A DNA stretch of 24,492 bases, taken from contig JAVBNC010000140.1 in NCBI GenBank assembly GCA_031551765.1, positions 1 to 24,492 of the forward strand. The letters run 5' to 3'. The stretch is from JAVBNC01 sp031551765 (lineage in GTDB: Bacteria > Desulfobacterota > Desulfovibrionia > Desulfovibrionales > Desulfovibrionaceae). Shown here one piece after another: positions 16,389 through 24,387 of this stretch (its first letter is position 1; every line of letters starts with the position of its first letter). The position numbers and the translations under genes were made by a program. The notes below the pieces were generated by a model that saw only the letters and a program-made list of their open reading frames with translations, made no database searches and had not been told where the DNA came from.

Positions 16389-16611
16389 ACTTTTTTTCTC
16401 AATCCCGTCCTGTCGTAGCCCCTTCTTCTCATTGTCTTTTCTTTCGTTTTCTGCCTGGGCCAAACAATTCCACAGTATTGTGTTTTTTTTCGCGCCGTTA
16501 TACAATTTGGTACGTTTTTCCCACAATTTTGGCAATTTTTTATGATTGTTGTACTTTATTCCCGGTTATTGTCGCCACCCCGGCGGGAACGCCGTACCAT
16601 GAGGAGTTATT
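16389..16611 (+). promoter_or_regulatory. AT-rich control region upstream of the amino acid dehydrogenase
   Basis: This stretch is far richer in A+T than the rest of the window and carries no gene. A near-identical motif, ACAATTTGG at 16502-16510 and ACAATTTTGG at 16523-16532, is repeated 21 bases apart, two helical turns. TTGGCA at 16529-16534 with TACTTT 17 bases later is a weak promoter candidate. Further ACAAT/ATTGT motifs occur at about 16463, 16478, 16545 and 16567. The spacing suggests a regulator binding one face of the helix. GAGGAG at 16600-16605 is the ribosome-binding site. Confidence 0.4.
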
Positions 16612-17865
16612 ATGAGCACTGAGAAAATCACCGCACTGGATGTGGCTCTGCAAGAGCTGGATACCGTGGCAGAGGTCATGCATTTGGGCGACGAGGTTAT
16701 GGGCTACCTCAAAACGCCACAACATGTGTACACCGTTTCCATTCCCGTGCGTATGGACAACGGCACCCTGCGCTTTTTCGAAGGCTACCGCTCCCAGCAT
16801 AACTCGGCCCTGGGGCCTTCGCGCGGCGGCACGCGCTTTCACCCCGATGAAACCCTGGATGACGTCATCGCCCTTTCGTTCTGGATGACCATCAAAAACT
16901 CCCTGGCCGGCATTCCTTCCGGCGGGGGCAAGGGCGGCGTGCGGGTAGACCCCAACCGCCTCTCCCCCACGGAACTGGAACGTCTGTGCCGGGGCTACGT
17001 GCGCGCCGTCTTTCCCGTGATCGGGCCGGACGTGGACGTGTGCGGCCCGGACGTGGGCACCCCGCAGCAAGTCATGGCCTGGCTTATGGACGAGTACAGC
17101 GTTCTCAACCACGGGCACACGCCCACGGCTTTTTCCGGCAAGCCCCCGCTGCTGGGCGGTTCCCTGGGCCGGGACAAGAGCACGGGCTACGGCCTGGTGG
17201 CGGTGACCGAAAAACTGCTGCAACTGAACGGCGAAAAACTGGAAGGCAAAAACGTGGCCATCCAGGGCTTCGGCAACCTGGGCTCTTTCTCGGCGCAGGC
17301 CTTTGTCCGCAAGGGCGCCAAAGTCATCGCGGTCAGCGATGTGCGCGGCGGCATTTACAACAGCAAGGGCATTGACGTGGCCGCCGCCTTTGATCAGGTA
17401 GCCGGCACCGGCAGCGTGGTGGGCCTCGCGGGCTGCGAGAGTATCAACAACGCGGAACTTTTGGCCATGAACTGCGACATCCTGGCGCCCTGCGCCCTGC
17501 AGAACCAGATCACGGACGATAACGCCGGGGCCGTGCGCGCCCGTTACGTGGTGGAAGGCGCCAACGGCCCCATCACCCCGGGCGGCGAAGCCATTCTGCT
17601 GGACAGGGACATCAAGGTCATGCCCGGTATTGTGGCCAACTACGGCGGGGTGCTGGTTTCCTACTACGAGCAGGTGCAGAACCGCTACTGTTACTCCTGG
17701 CCGGAAGAAGGCGTCATGTCGCGGCTGGAGGCCAGCATGACCAAGTGCTGCGCCGACGTTTCCGCTGTGGCGGCCGACAAGAAGACCTCCCTGCGCACCG
17801 CGGCCTGGGTGTTGGCACTGGAAAAAGTGGTAGGCGCCATGCGCCTGCGGGGCTGGGTGCGGTAG
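16612..17865 (+). CDS. Glutamate dehydrogenase-family amino acid dehydrogenase
   Basis: This family reversibly deaminates glutamate (or related amino acids) with NAD(P). The 417-residue product has an N-terminal substrate domain and a Rossmann domain with GFGNLGSFSAQ at about 222-232. Aligned on family spacing, Lys95 and Lys107 (in IPSGGGKGGV) match Clostridium symbiosum Lys113 and catalytic Lys125, and Asp147 (CGPDVGT) matches Asp165. The side-chain carboxylate-binding Lys89 position is Arg71 (GPSRGGTRFHP) instead of the usual GPxKGG. GGVLVSYYEQVQN keeps the Ser of the specificity pocket. The Arg keeps the charge, so glutamate remains the best guess, but specificity is uncertain. ATG at 16612 follows GAGGAG. 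It has its own control region and a strong terminator, so it is probably monocistronic. Confidence 0.9.
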   Translation: MSTEKITALDVALQELDTVAEVMHLGDEVMGYLKTPQHVYTVSIPVRMDNGTLRFFEGYRSQHNSALGPSRGGTRFHPDETLDDVIALSFWMTIKNSLAGIPSGGGKGGVRVDPNRLSPTELERLCRGYVRAVFPVIGPDVDVCGPDVGTPQQVMAWLMDEYSVLNHGHTPTAFSGKPPLLGGSLGRDKSTGYGLVAVTEKLLQLNGEKLEGKNVAIQGFGNLGSFSAQAFVRKGAKVIAVSDVRGGIYNSKGIDVAAAFDQVAGTGSVVGLAGCESINNAELLAMNCDILAPCALQNQITDDNAGAVRARYVVEGANGPITPGGEAILLDRDIKVMPGIVANYGGVLVSYYEQVQNRYCYSWPEEGVMSRLEASMTKCCADVSAVAADKKTSLRTAAWVLALEKVVGAMRLRGWVR

Positions 17866-17891
17866 CACTACAGTAAAACCCGAATAAAAGC

Positions 17892-17936
17892 GGCCGGCTT
17901 TTCCCGACACAAACGGGTAAAGCCGGCCTATTTTTT
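17892..17936 (+). terminator. Rho-independent terminator after the dehydrogenase gene
   Basis: GGCCGGCTTT (17892-17901) pairs with AAAGCCGGCC (17919-17928). After one T-T mismatch, CCCG pairs with CGGG around a seven-base loop. TA and six T (17931-17936) follow directly. It begins 27 bases after the stop codon. This is a textbook intrinsic terminator on the plus strand. Confidence 0.92.
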
Positions 17937-17940
17937 AGGG

Positions 17941-18007
17941 TCGAAGCCATCCAAGAACGAGAGCAGAGCGCTGCCCTGCTTCGACTCTTTATTGGCTTCG
18001 ACAACTA
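17941..18007. repeat. Gene-end palindromic repeat, copy 2 (imperfect)
   Basis: CGAAGCCA at 17942-17949 pairs with TGGCTTCG at 17993-18000 around a centre containing AGCAGAGCGCTGCCCTGCT. Read on the minus strand it starts AAATAGTTGTCGAAGCC 10-12 bases after the stop of the chaA remnant, the same arrangement as at the azlD remnant and purSL. It lies directly after the plus-strand terminator of the dehydrogenase gene. Confidence 0.7.
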
Positions 18008-18019
18008 TTTTACCGGCGC

Positions 18020-18419
18020 CTACCCGAACAGCAGCATCACATATGCCATGAACAGCACCACATGGGCGGCCCCGCTGTGCGCGTTGGTTTTCCCCGGTGA
18101 GCGAGGTCTGGCAGACCAGAAAAGTGGCGAGCATCAGCAGAATGTCCGGTATTTCCAGCCCCATGACCAGCGGCTGCCCGGTGAAAATGGCGGTAAAGGC
18201 CACGGCGGACACGGTGACGGAAATGGTGGCCAGCACATCCGCATGGCGCACCACGCTGAAGGCGCTGCACACAATGGCCGCCACGTTCAGCAGCAACAGC
18301 GTCGCAAGGCCCGTGGCCGCGTTCATCCACAAGAGCAGCCTCCCGGCCAGGGCGGCCAGGCTCAGGGAATGCTCTTTGTGCCGGGTGCGGGCTTGTGAGG
18401 CGCCAGCCATGTGGCTCAC
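18020..18419 (-). pseudogene. chaA: Broken chaA: Ca2+(Na+)/H+ antiporter with internal deletion and frameshift
   Basis: ChaA is an inner-membrane cation/proton antiporter of about 365 residues. Here the minus strand starts MSHMAGASQARTRHKEHSL, then a first membrane helix and SAFSVVRHADVLA, all matching the ChaA N-terminus as I recall it. It then jumps directly to the family's C-terminal part: ATISVTVSAVAFTAIFTGQ, then DILLMLATFLVCQTSLT. About 230 residues are missing between, at HADV/LATIS (near 18228-18236). A one-base shift at a four-G run (18092-18095) separates the last piece, GKTNAHSGAAHVVLFMAYVM then LLFG, which ends at the TAG at 18020-18022. Transport function is very unlikely. The start lies 30 bases after the receiver gene, so they may share a transcript. 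Confidence 0.8.
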
Positions 18420-18449
18420 TTTGGAGCCGTGCGAAGCGCCGCATTCCGC

Positions 18450-18860
18450 TCAGGACTCTCTCTCGGGCAGGACATGCAGGTTTTTCAATAAATCCAGCAA
18501 GAGCGTCTTTTCCACGGGCTTGGGCACGAAAGCCGTGGCCCCGCCCGCGTAATAGGCTTCCGAGATGTTCCGTTCGTCGTCCAGGGCGGAGGTGATGATG
18601 ATGGGCGTGACCCGCTCCGGCGGTACCCCTTGCCCGCATTCCATGGCGCGCATGGTTTTGAGCGCCTGCTGACCGTCCATCTGGGGCATGAGGATATCCA
18701 TGCAAACCAGGTCATAAGGCTCACGGCAACGCAGAGCCCGGTCAAAGGCCTCTATGCCCTTTTGCCCGTTTTCCGCCGTATCACAAGTACCGAACTCGCG
18801 CAGCATGTCTTCCAGCGCCTCGCGGCTGGACGGGTTGTCCTCCACAATCAGAATACGCAT
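18450..18860 (-). CDS. Stand-alone response regulator receiver (CheY-like)
   Basis: This 136-residue single-domain receiver passes a phosphoryl signal but has no output domain. The acidic pair Glu7-Asp8 (MRILIVEDN), phospho-acceptor Asp55 (LVCMDILMPQMDG), switch Ser91 (IIITSAL) and Lys114 (VPKPVEK) are all present. The start at 18860 gives a clean receiver and follows AGGGG at proper spacing; an in-frame ATG at 18914 would add 18 unrelated residues. No histidine kinase is nearby, so the partner is unknown. A diguanylate cyclase, chemotaxis or phosphorelay role is possible but unsupported. It lies upstream of the chaA remnant. Confidence 0.88.
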   Translation of the reverse strand: MRILIVEDNPSSREALEDMLREFGTCDTAENGQKGIEAFDRALRCREPYDLVCMDILMPQMDGQQALKTMRAMECGQGVPPERVTPIIITSALDDERNISEAYYAGGATAFVPKPVEKTLLLDLLKNLHVLPERES

Positions 18861-18987
18861 GGGAATCCCCTGTGAAAACCCCAAAACCGGCCGCCGCCCG
18901 AGACCTTCCGGCAACAGCGCGGCCCCCCTGGCTCCCGCGTCCCACCCCGAGACTACTCATGGCGATATGCAAGCTGTTTTTTTATAC

Positions 18988-19020
18988 AAAAAAAGGGGGT
19001 CGCCGCGGCGCCCCCCTTTT
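18988..19020 (-). terminator. Rho-independent terminator after metK
   Basis: On the minus strand, AAAAGGGGG pairs with CCCCCTTTT around a self-complementary CGCCGCGGCG centre, and the stem runs into a tract of seven T, beginning about 23 bases after the metK stop. It separates metK from the receiver gene. Confidence 0.85.
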
Positions 19021-19042
19021 CATGAGAGAAGTCTGTTCAGGC

Positions 19043-20218
19043 TCAGACTTTGGCCGCCGTGAGCAAATCCTTGACGGCGTCGGTCTTCTCCCAGACGAAC
19101 TCGGGCAGCTCGCGGCCGAAGTGGCCGTAGCAGGAAGCCTTGCCGTAGATGGGCTTCTTCAGATCCAGGCGCTTGATGATGTGGTAGGGCCGCAGGTCAA
19201 ACACTTCCAACACGGCCTTGGTCAGCACTTCGTCGGGCACCTGGCCGGTGCCGAGGGAGGAGCAGAGCACGGACACGGGCTTGGCCACGCCGATGCAGTA
19301 CGCGATCTGCACTTCGCACTTGGGCGCCAGCTTGGCCGCCACCACGTTCTTGGCGATGTAGCGGGCCATGTACGCGGCGGAGCGGTCCACCTTGGAAGGG
19401 TCCTTGCCGGAGAAGGCGCCGCCGCCGTGGTTACCCATGCCGCCGTAAGTGTCGTTGATGATCTTGCGGCCGGTGAGCCCGCAGTCGCCCATGGGGCCGC
19501 CGATAACGAAACGGCCGGTGGTATTGATGAAAATCTCGCAGTTGGTGGGGTCGAACAGGGAACCGGGCAGCGTGGGGATAATCACATGCTTGGTAATGTC
19601 GTCCACGATCTCTTCGTGCTTGGCGCTTTCCGCGTGCTGGCTGGAAACCACCACGTTATTGACGCGCACGGGCCGGCCGTCCACGTACTCAAAAGAGACC
19701 TGGGTCTTGCCGTCGGGGCGCAGGTAGGGGATGGTCCCGTCTTTGCGCACTTCCGCCAGGCGCATGGACAGGCGGTGAGCCCAGTAGATGGGCGCGGGCA
19801 TCAGCGTGGCGGTTTCGTCGCAGGCAAAGCCGAACATCATGCCCTGGTCGCCGGCGCCCTGGTCTTCGCCCTGGGTGGCCGTGTTCACGCCCTGGGCAAT
19901 GTCCGGGGACTGCTTGTCAATGGAGGACAGCACCGCGCAGGTACGCCAGTCAAAGCCCATTTCCGAGCTGTTGTAGCCGATGTCCTTGATGGTCTGCCGC
20001 ACCAGGGCGGGCAGGTCCGCGTAGCCCGTGGTGGTGATTTCGCCCGCCACCACGGCCATGCCGGTGGTGACCAGGGTTTCGCAGGCCACGTGGGATTCCG
20101 GGTCCTGCTCGATCAGGCAATCCAGCACCGCGTCGGAAATGCGGTCGGCGATTTTATCCGGATGGCCTTCGGTAACGGACTCGGAAGTGAAAAAATACTT
20201 ACCTTTTGCGGGAATCAT
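19043..20218 (-). CDS. metK: S-adenosylmethionine synthetase
   Basis: This cytoplasmic enzyme makes S-adenosylmethionine from methionine and ATP. The 391-residue product has the usual length and the family signatures: FTSESVTEGHPDKIAD at the N-terminus (His for ATP), the GAGDQGMMFGFA loop, and the phosphate-binding GGGAFSGKDPSKVDRSAAY loop. The ATG at 20218 follows AGGAGA (20224-20229 on the plus strand). It lies 53 bases downstream of panC on the same strand and so is likely co-transcribed. No SAM riboswitch can fit in that gap. Confidence 0.97.
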   Translation of the reverse strand: MIPAKGKYFFTSESVTEGHPDKIADRISDAVLDCLIEQDPESHVACETLVTTGMAVVAGEITTTGYADLPALVRQTIKDIGYNSSEMGFDWRTCAVLSSIDKQSPDIAQGVNTATQGEDQGAGDQGMMFGFACDETATLMPAPIYWAHRLSMRLAEVRKDGTIPYLRPDGKTQVSFEYVDGRPVRVNNVVVSSQHAESAKHEEIVDDITKHVIIPTLPGSLFDPTNCEIFINTTGRFVIGGPMGDCGLTGRKIINDTYGGMGNHGGGAFSGKDPSKVDRSAAYMARYIAKNVVAAKLAPKCEVQIAYCIGVAKPVSVLCSSLGTGQVPDEVLTKAVLEVFDLRPYHIIKRLDLKKPIYGKASCYGHFGRELPEFVWEKTDAVKDLLTAAKV

Positions 20219-20271
20219 GCGGTTCTCCTACAGACCCGGGAGGGGCGACAGGGGGTTATGCGCGGCGGTGC

Positions 20272-21132
20272 TCACGCGTTCGCTAACAGTAAATTATCGA
20301 TAAGTCTGGCACGGCCCAGACGCAGGGCCGCGGCCACAAGGCAGGGTTCGCCCGCGGCCAGAATTTCCGGTGAAAGCCCTATGCTCTCAGGATGCACGAA
20401 AGACAGGTAATCTTCCTTGCCCTGGGCCACGTGGGCGGCCCAGTAAGCGCGCACGGCCTTGGCCAGGGTTCCGGTGTTGCGTTCCCCGGCGCCATACAGG
20501 GCCTTGGCCTGCAGGAGGCCCCGCTGGAAATGCGGGGCAGCGGCCCTTTCTTCCGGCGTAAGATACGCGTTGCGCGAGGAAAGCGCCAGCCCGTCCGCTT
20601 CGCGCACAATGGGGCAGCCTTCCAGGGTCACGGGCATGTTCAGGTCCCGGACCATGCGCCGCAAAATCGCCAGTTGCTGCCAGTCCTTCTGCCCGAACAC
20701 CGCCGTTTGCGGCAGCAGCAGCATGAACAGCTTGCTGACCACCGTGGCCACCCCGCGAAAATGCGTGGGCCGGGACGCGCCGCACAAATTGGCGGAAAGC
20801 GCGGGCACCTCCACCCAGGTGGCGTGGTCCGGCGCGTACATGGCGGAAGCCTCCGGCGTGAACAACAGGTCCACGCCCAGCTTTTCCGCAATGGCGGCGT
20901 CGCGCGCCGCGTCGCGCGGATAGGAGGACAGGTCTTCCCCCGGCCCGAATTGGGTGGGGTTGACGAACAGGCTGACCATGACCTTGTCGCCCAGCTCGCG
21001 GGCCCGGCGCATCAGGCTTTCATGCCCGGCGTGGAAATAGCCCATGGTGGGCACCAGCACGGTGTGCAACCCGGAAAACCGCCACTGGCGGGCCAGGGCG
21101 GAAGCTTGCCGGGGATCGGTAACAATCTGCAT
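20272..21132 (-). CDS. panC: Pantothenate synthetase
   Basis: This enzyme ligates pantoate and beta-alanine with ATP to give pantothenate, a coenzyme A precursor. The 286-residue product has the HIGH-type motif PTMGYFHAGHESLMRRA, the FVNPTQFGPGEDLSSYPRD segment, VFGQKDWQQLAILRRMV, and the KMSKS-like SSRNAYLTPEER loop. The ATG at 21132 has no clear ribosome-binding site (the preceding bases are GGATATATTGAT), but a strong promoter match lies about 30 bases upstream, predicting a leader of about 23 bases. It is divergent from purSL and upstream of metK. Confidence 0.96.
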   Translation of the reverse strand: MQIVTDPRQASALARQWRFSGLHTVLVPTMGYFHAGHESLMRRARELGDKVMVSLFVNPTQFGPGEDLSSYPRDAARDAAIAEKLGVDLLFTPEASAMYAPDHATWVEVPALSANLCGASRPTHFRGVATVVSKLFMLLLPQTAVFGQKDWQQLAILRRMVRDLNMPVTLEGCPIVREADGLALSSRNAYLTPEERAAAPHFQRGLLQAKALYGAGERNTGTLAKAVRAYWAAHVAQGKEDYLSFVHPESIGLSPEILAAGEPCLVAAALRLGRARLIDNLLLANA

Positions 21133-21161
21133 ATCAATATATCCGAATATAGTGGTCGTTT

Positions 21162-21190
21162 TTTATACCCGGCCGGGGCCGCCTTGTCCA
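21162..21190 (-). promoter_or_regulatory. Promoter of panC (minus strand)
   Basis: On the minus strand TGGACA (21185-21190 of the plus strand) and TATAAA (21162-21167) are separated by exactly 17 bases. Each matches the sigma-70 hexamers at five of six positions. The predicted start is about 23 bases before the panC ATG. This is the best promoter match in the window. Confidence 0.7.
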
Positions 21191-21219
21191 GCTATTTATA
21201 TGGCGGACTCCTTCCCTCT

Positions 21220-21247
21220 TTGCAATCGCCGCGTCCTGGTCTACACT
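21220..21247 (+). promoter_or_regulatory. Candidate promoter of purSL
   Basis: TTGCAA (21220-21225) and TACACT (21242-21247) with a 16-base spacer lie about 70 bases before the purSL ATG. Each matches at four of six positions. It is a weaker call than the divergent panC promoter, which lies 30-60 bases away. Confidence 0.35.
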
Positions 21248-21315
21248 ACCCGCCGTATCCGGCGGCCGCAAGCGCCGGAACTTCCCCTAACCTCAACTCC
21301 TCCGCAGGAGAGACC

Positions 21316-24300
21316 ATGCTCCGTCGCATAGAAGCGCGCCTTCGCCCCCAGGTGGATGATTCCGTCGGCCGCAACACGGCCCGCAAAATAGCCGACGCCC
21401 TCGGCATGACCGTGGCTTCCGTGGCGTTACGCCGGGTGTTCACGGTTGCCGGTCTTGACGGCAACGACGCGGTGTTCGCCTCCATTCTCGGCTCCGGCGT
21501 GCTGCACGACCCCGTGCTGCAGGAAGCCAGCCTCACGGCCGCGTCCACGGACGCGGACTGGGTGCTGGAAGTGGGCTTCCGGCCCGGCGTGACGGACAAC
21601 GAAGGCCGCACCGCCCGCGACACCCTGGCCTTTTTCCTGGATGTGGCGGACCGCCGCTCTCTGGCCGTGTACACGGCGCAGCAGTACCACATCAAGGCCG
21701 CGCCCGGCTCCCCGCTGGACAGAGCCGCCGTAGAACGCATAGCCCGCGACCTGCTGGCCAACGAGCTGATCCAGCGCTTCCAGATCAAAAGCGGCGCGGA
21801 ATGGGCCAAAGAACCCGGCTTCACGCCCCAGGCGGCGGAAGTGCACGGCCGCTCCAGCGACGAAGTGGCCACCATTCCCCTGGGCGGCATGACGGATGCG
21901 CAGCTCATGGCCTTCAGCCGGGAAAACACCCTGGCCCTTTCCCTAGAGGAAATGCACGCCATCCGCGCCTACTACGCGGACCCGGCCGTGGCCGCCGAGC
22001 GCAAGCGCCTGGGCCTGCCCAGCGAGCCCACGGACGCGGAAGTGGAAGTGCTGGCCCAGACCTGGTCCGAGCACTGCAAGCACAAAATTTTCGCCGCGCG
22101 CATCGCCTACGAGGACAGGGAAACGGGCGAGAAAGAGACCATCGACGGCCTGTTCAAGACCTATATCCGGGGTTCCACCAAAGCCATACGCGAGCGCCTG
22201 GGCGACAAGGACTTTTGCCGCTCCGTGTTCACGGATAACGCGGGCGTGGTGGCGTTCAACGAAACCCACGACGTGTGCGTGAAAATGGAAACTCACAACA
22301 GCCCTTCCGCCCTGGACCCCTACGGCGGCGCGCTGACGGGCATTGTGGGCGTGAACCGCGACCTGATCGGCGCGGGCATGGGCGCGGAACTGGTCTGCAA
22401 CACGGACGTGTTCTGCTTTGCCTCGCCTTTTCATGAAGGGGAACTCCCGCCCCGCCTGCTCCACCCCCGCCGGGTGCTGGAAGGCGTGCGCGAAGGCGTG
22501 GAACACGGCGGCAACAAGAGCGGCATCCCCACGGTCAACGGGTCCATCGTCTTTGAAGAGCGCTTCCTGGGCAAGCCGCTGGTCTACTGTGGCACGGCCG
22601 GTATCCTTCCCCGCAGTATAGGCGGCAAGCCCGGCTGGATGAAGAAAGCCAACGTGGGCGACGCCATTGTCATGGCCGGGGGCCGTATCGGCAAGGACGG
22701 CATCCACGGCGCCACCTTCTCTTCCGAAGAGCTGCACGAGGATTCCCCGGCCACGGCCGTGCAGATCGGCGACCCTATCACCCAGCGCAAACTCTACGAC
22801 TGCATCATCCGCGCCCGGGACAAGGGCCTGTACAGCGCCATCACGGACAACGGCGCGGGCGGCCTGTCTTCCTCGGTGGGCGAAATGGCCGGGGACACGG
22901 ACGGCTGCCGCCTGGATCTCTCCAAAGCCCCGCTCAAGTACGACGGCCTGCGCCCCTGGGAAATTCTGCTTTCCGAGGCCCAGGAACGCATGACCATAGC
23001 CGTGCCCCAGTCCAAGCTGGCCGAATTCCTGGCCCTGGCCGAGGAAATGGACGTGGAAGCCGTAAACCTTGGGGAATTCACGGACAGCGGCTATTTCCAT
23101 ATCACTTACGGCGACAAGCCCGTGGCCTGCCTGAGCATGGAATTCATGCACGAAGGCGTGCCCCAGATGCAGCTCAACGCCACCTGGGAAACGCCCGCCT
23201 GCGCCACGCCCTCCCCGGCCACGGACCCCGCCCTGGAAACCCCGGACGCGGAGCAGGGGCAGCTTCTGCGCGCCATGCTGGGCCGCCTGAACATCTGCAG
23301 CAAGGAATACGTCATCCGCCAGTACGACCACGAGGTCAAAGGCGGCTCGGTCATCAAGCCGCTGATGGGCGCGAAGCGCGACGGCCCGGCGGACGCGGGC
23401 GTGGTGCGGCCGCTGTTGGGCGACGACACGGGCCTGGTGCTTTCCCACGGCATCTGCCCCAAGTTCAGCGATTTCGACGCCTACTGGATGATGGCCAACG
23501 CCATTGACGAAGCCGTGCGCAACGCCGTGGCCGTGGGCGCGGACCCCGCCCGCATGGCCGGGGTGGACAACTTCTGCTGGTGCGACCCGGTGGAGTCCGA
23601 ACGCACCCCGGACGGCCGCTACAAGCTGGCCCAGTTGGTCCGCGCCAACAAGGCCCTGTACGACTGCTGCCTGGCCTACGGCGTGCCCTGCGTCTCCGGC
23701 AAGGACTCCATGAAGAACGACTACACCGGCGGCGGGGTCAAAATCTCCATCCCGCCCACAGTGCTCTTTTCCGTCATGGGCATTGTGCCGGACGCCAACA
23801 AGGCTGTTTCCAGCGACTTCAAAGCCCCCGGCCACATCATCTACCTGCTGGGCGAAACCCGGCGCGAACTGGCCGGGAGCGAAGTCTCCAGCCAGCTGGG
23901 CCTGCCCGCCTGCCGCGTGCCCAAAGTGGACACGGGCACGGCCGCCAAGCGCTACACCGCCCTGTTCAACACCATGCAGCAAAAGCTGGTCAGCGCCTGC
24001 CACGACCTGTCCGACGGCGGTCTGGCCGTGGCCCTGGCGGAAATGGCCCTGGGCGGCCGCCTGGGCTGCGACGTCAGCCTGGACCAGGCACCCGCCGAAC
24101 CCATGACCCTGACGGAGCTGCTGTACAGCGAATCCGCCTCCCGTCTGCTGGTCACCGTGGCCCCGGAACACGCCGCCGCATTTGAACAGGCCTTTGCCGG
24201 CCAGCACTGCCTGCGCCTGGGCACCGTGACGGCCGAGCCCGTCCTGCGCGCCGCATACAAAAGCAGTCCCGTGCTGGCCGAAAGCGCGGAAACGCTGGCG

Positions 24301-24330
24301 CAAGCCTTTAAGGCGACCTTGGACTGGTAG
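21316..24330 (+). CDS. purL: FGAM synthase, fused PurS-PurL without glutaminase
   Basis: This enzyme converts FGAR to FGAM in purine synthesis. The 1004-residue product starts with two PurS-like halves (about 1-75 and 85-165; the second has GFRPGVTDNEGRTARDTL and ends LLANELIQRFQIK). The PurL synthetase core follows, with EVLAQTWSEHCKHKIF, METHNSPSALDPYGGALTG, DGIHGATFSS and DNGAGGLSSSVGEM, then a second half with QYDHEVKGGSV, CVSGKDSMKNDY and CHDLSDGGLAVALAEM. There is no C-terminal glutaminase, unlike the roughly 1295-residue E. coli enzyme, so a separate PurQ must supply ammonia. AGGAG at 21306-21310 supports the ATG. The frame stays open to 20392 upstream, but that part lies opposite panC and is not coding. 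Confidence 0.95.
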   Translation: MLRRIEARLRPQVDDSVGRNTARKIADALGMTVASVALRRVFTVAGLDGNDAVFASILGSGVLHDPVLQEASLTAASTDADWVLEVGFRPGVTDNEGRTARDTLAFFLDVADRRSLAVYTAQQYHIKAAPGSPLDRAAVERIARDLLANELIQRFQIKSGAEWAKEPGFTPQAAEVHGRSSDEVATIPLGGMTDAQLMAFSRENTLALSLEEMHAIRAYYADPAVAAERKRLGLPSEPTDAEVEVLAQTWSEHCKHKIFAARIAYEDRETGEKETIDGLFKTYIRGSTKAIRERLGDKDFCRSVFTDNAGVVAFNETHDVCVKMETHNSPSALDPYGGALTGIVGVNRDLIGAGMGAELVCNTDVFCFASPFHEGELPPRLLHPRRVLEGVREGVEHGGNKSGIPTVNGSIVFEERFLGKPLVYCGTAGILPRSIGGKPGWMKKANVGDAIVMAGGRIGKDGIHGATFSSEELHEDSPATAVQIGDPITQRKLYDCIIRARDKGLYSAITDNGAGGLSSSVGEMAGDTDGCRLDLSKAPLKYDGLRPWEILLSEAQERMTIAVPQSKLAEFLALAEEMDVEAVNLGEFTDSGYFHITYGDKPVACLSMEFMHEGVPQMQLNATWETPACATPSPATDPALETPDAEQGQLLRAMLGRLNICSKEYVIRQYDHEVKGGSVIKPLMGAKRDGPADAGVVRPLLGDDTGLVLSHGICPKFSDFDAYWMMANAIDEAVRNAVAVGADPARMAGVDNFCWCDPVESERTPDGRYKLAQLVRANKALYDCCLAYGVPCVSGKDSMKNDYTGGGVKISIPPTVLFSVMGIVPDANKAVSSDFKAPGHIIYLLGETRRELAGSEVSSQLGLPACRVPKVDTGTAAKRYTALFNTMQQKLVSACHDLSDGGLAVALAEMALGGRLGCDVSLDQAPAEPMTLTELLYSESASRLLVTVAPEHAAAFEQAFAGQHCLRLGTVTAEPVLRAAYKSSPVLAESAETLAQAFKATLDW

Positions 24331-24337
24331 AAGAGTT

Positions 24338-24382
24338 TAGTTGTCGAAGCCAATGAAAAGTCGAAGCAGGGCTCTGCCCTGC
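24338..24382. repeat. Gene-end palindromic repeat, copy 3
   Basis: TAGTTGTCGAAGCCAATGAA begins eight bases after the purSL stop and runs into GCAGGGC-TCT-GCCCTGC, a perfect 7-bp hairpin at 24366-24382. It shares its first 20 or so bases with copies 1 and 2 but has lost the mirrored second half of copy 1. Its orientation relative to the gene that ends here is the same. Confidence 0.7.
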
Positions 24383-24387
24383 ACCCG

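Noticed and set aside
18037..18705. Minus-strand open frame overlapping the receiver gene and the chaA remnant
   Set aside because: It is a shifted frame of both; it lacks domain patterns, while the other frames match CheY-like and ChaA sequences.
20219..20271. SAM riboswitch upstream of metK
   Set aside because: Only 53 bases separate panC and metK, too few for a known SAM riboswitch, and no such fold is visible.
20392..21315. Upstream in-frame extension of purSL by about 308 codons
   Set aside because: It lies antisense to panC, has no family similarity, and a strong ribosome-binding site sits directly before the ATG at 21316.
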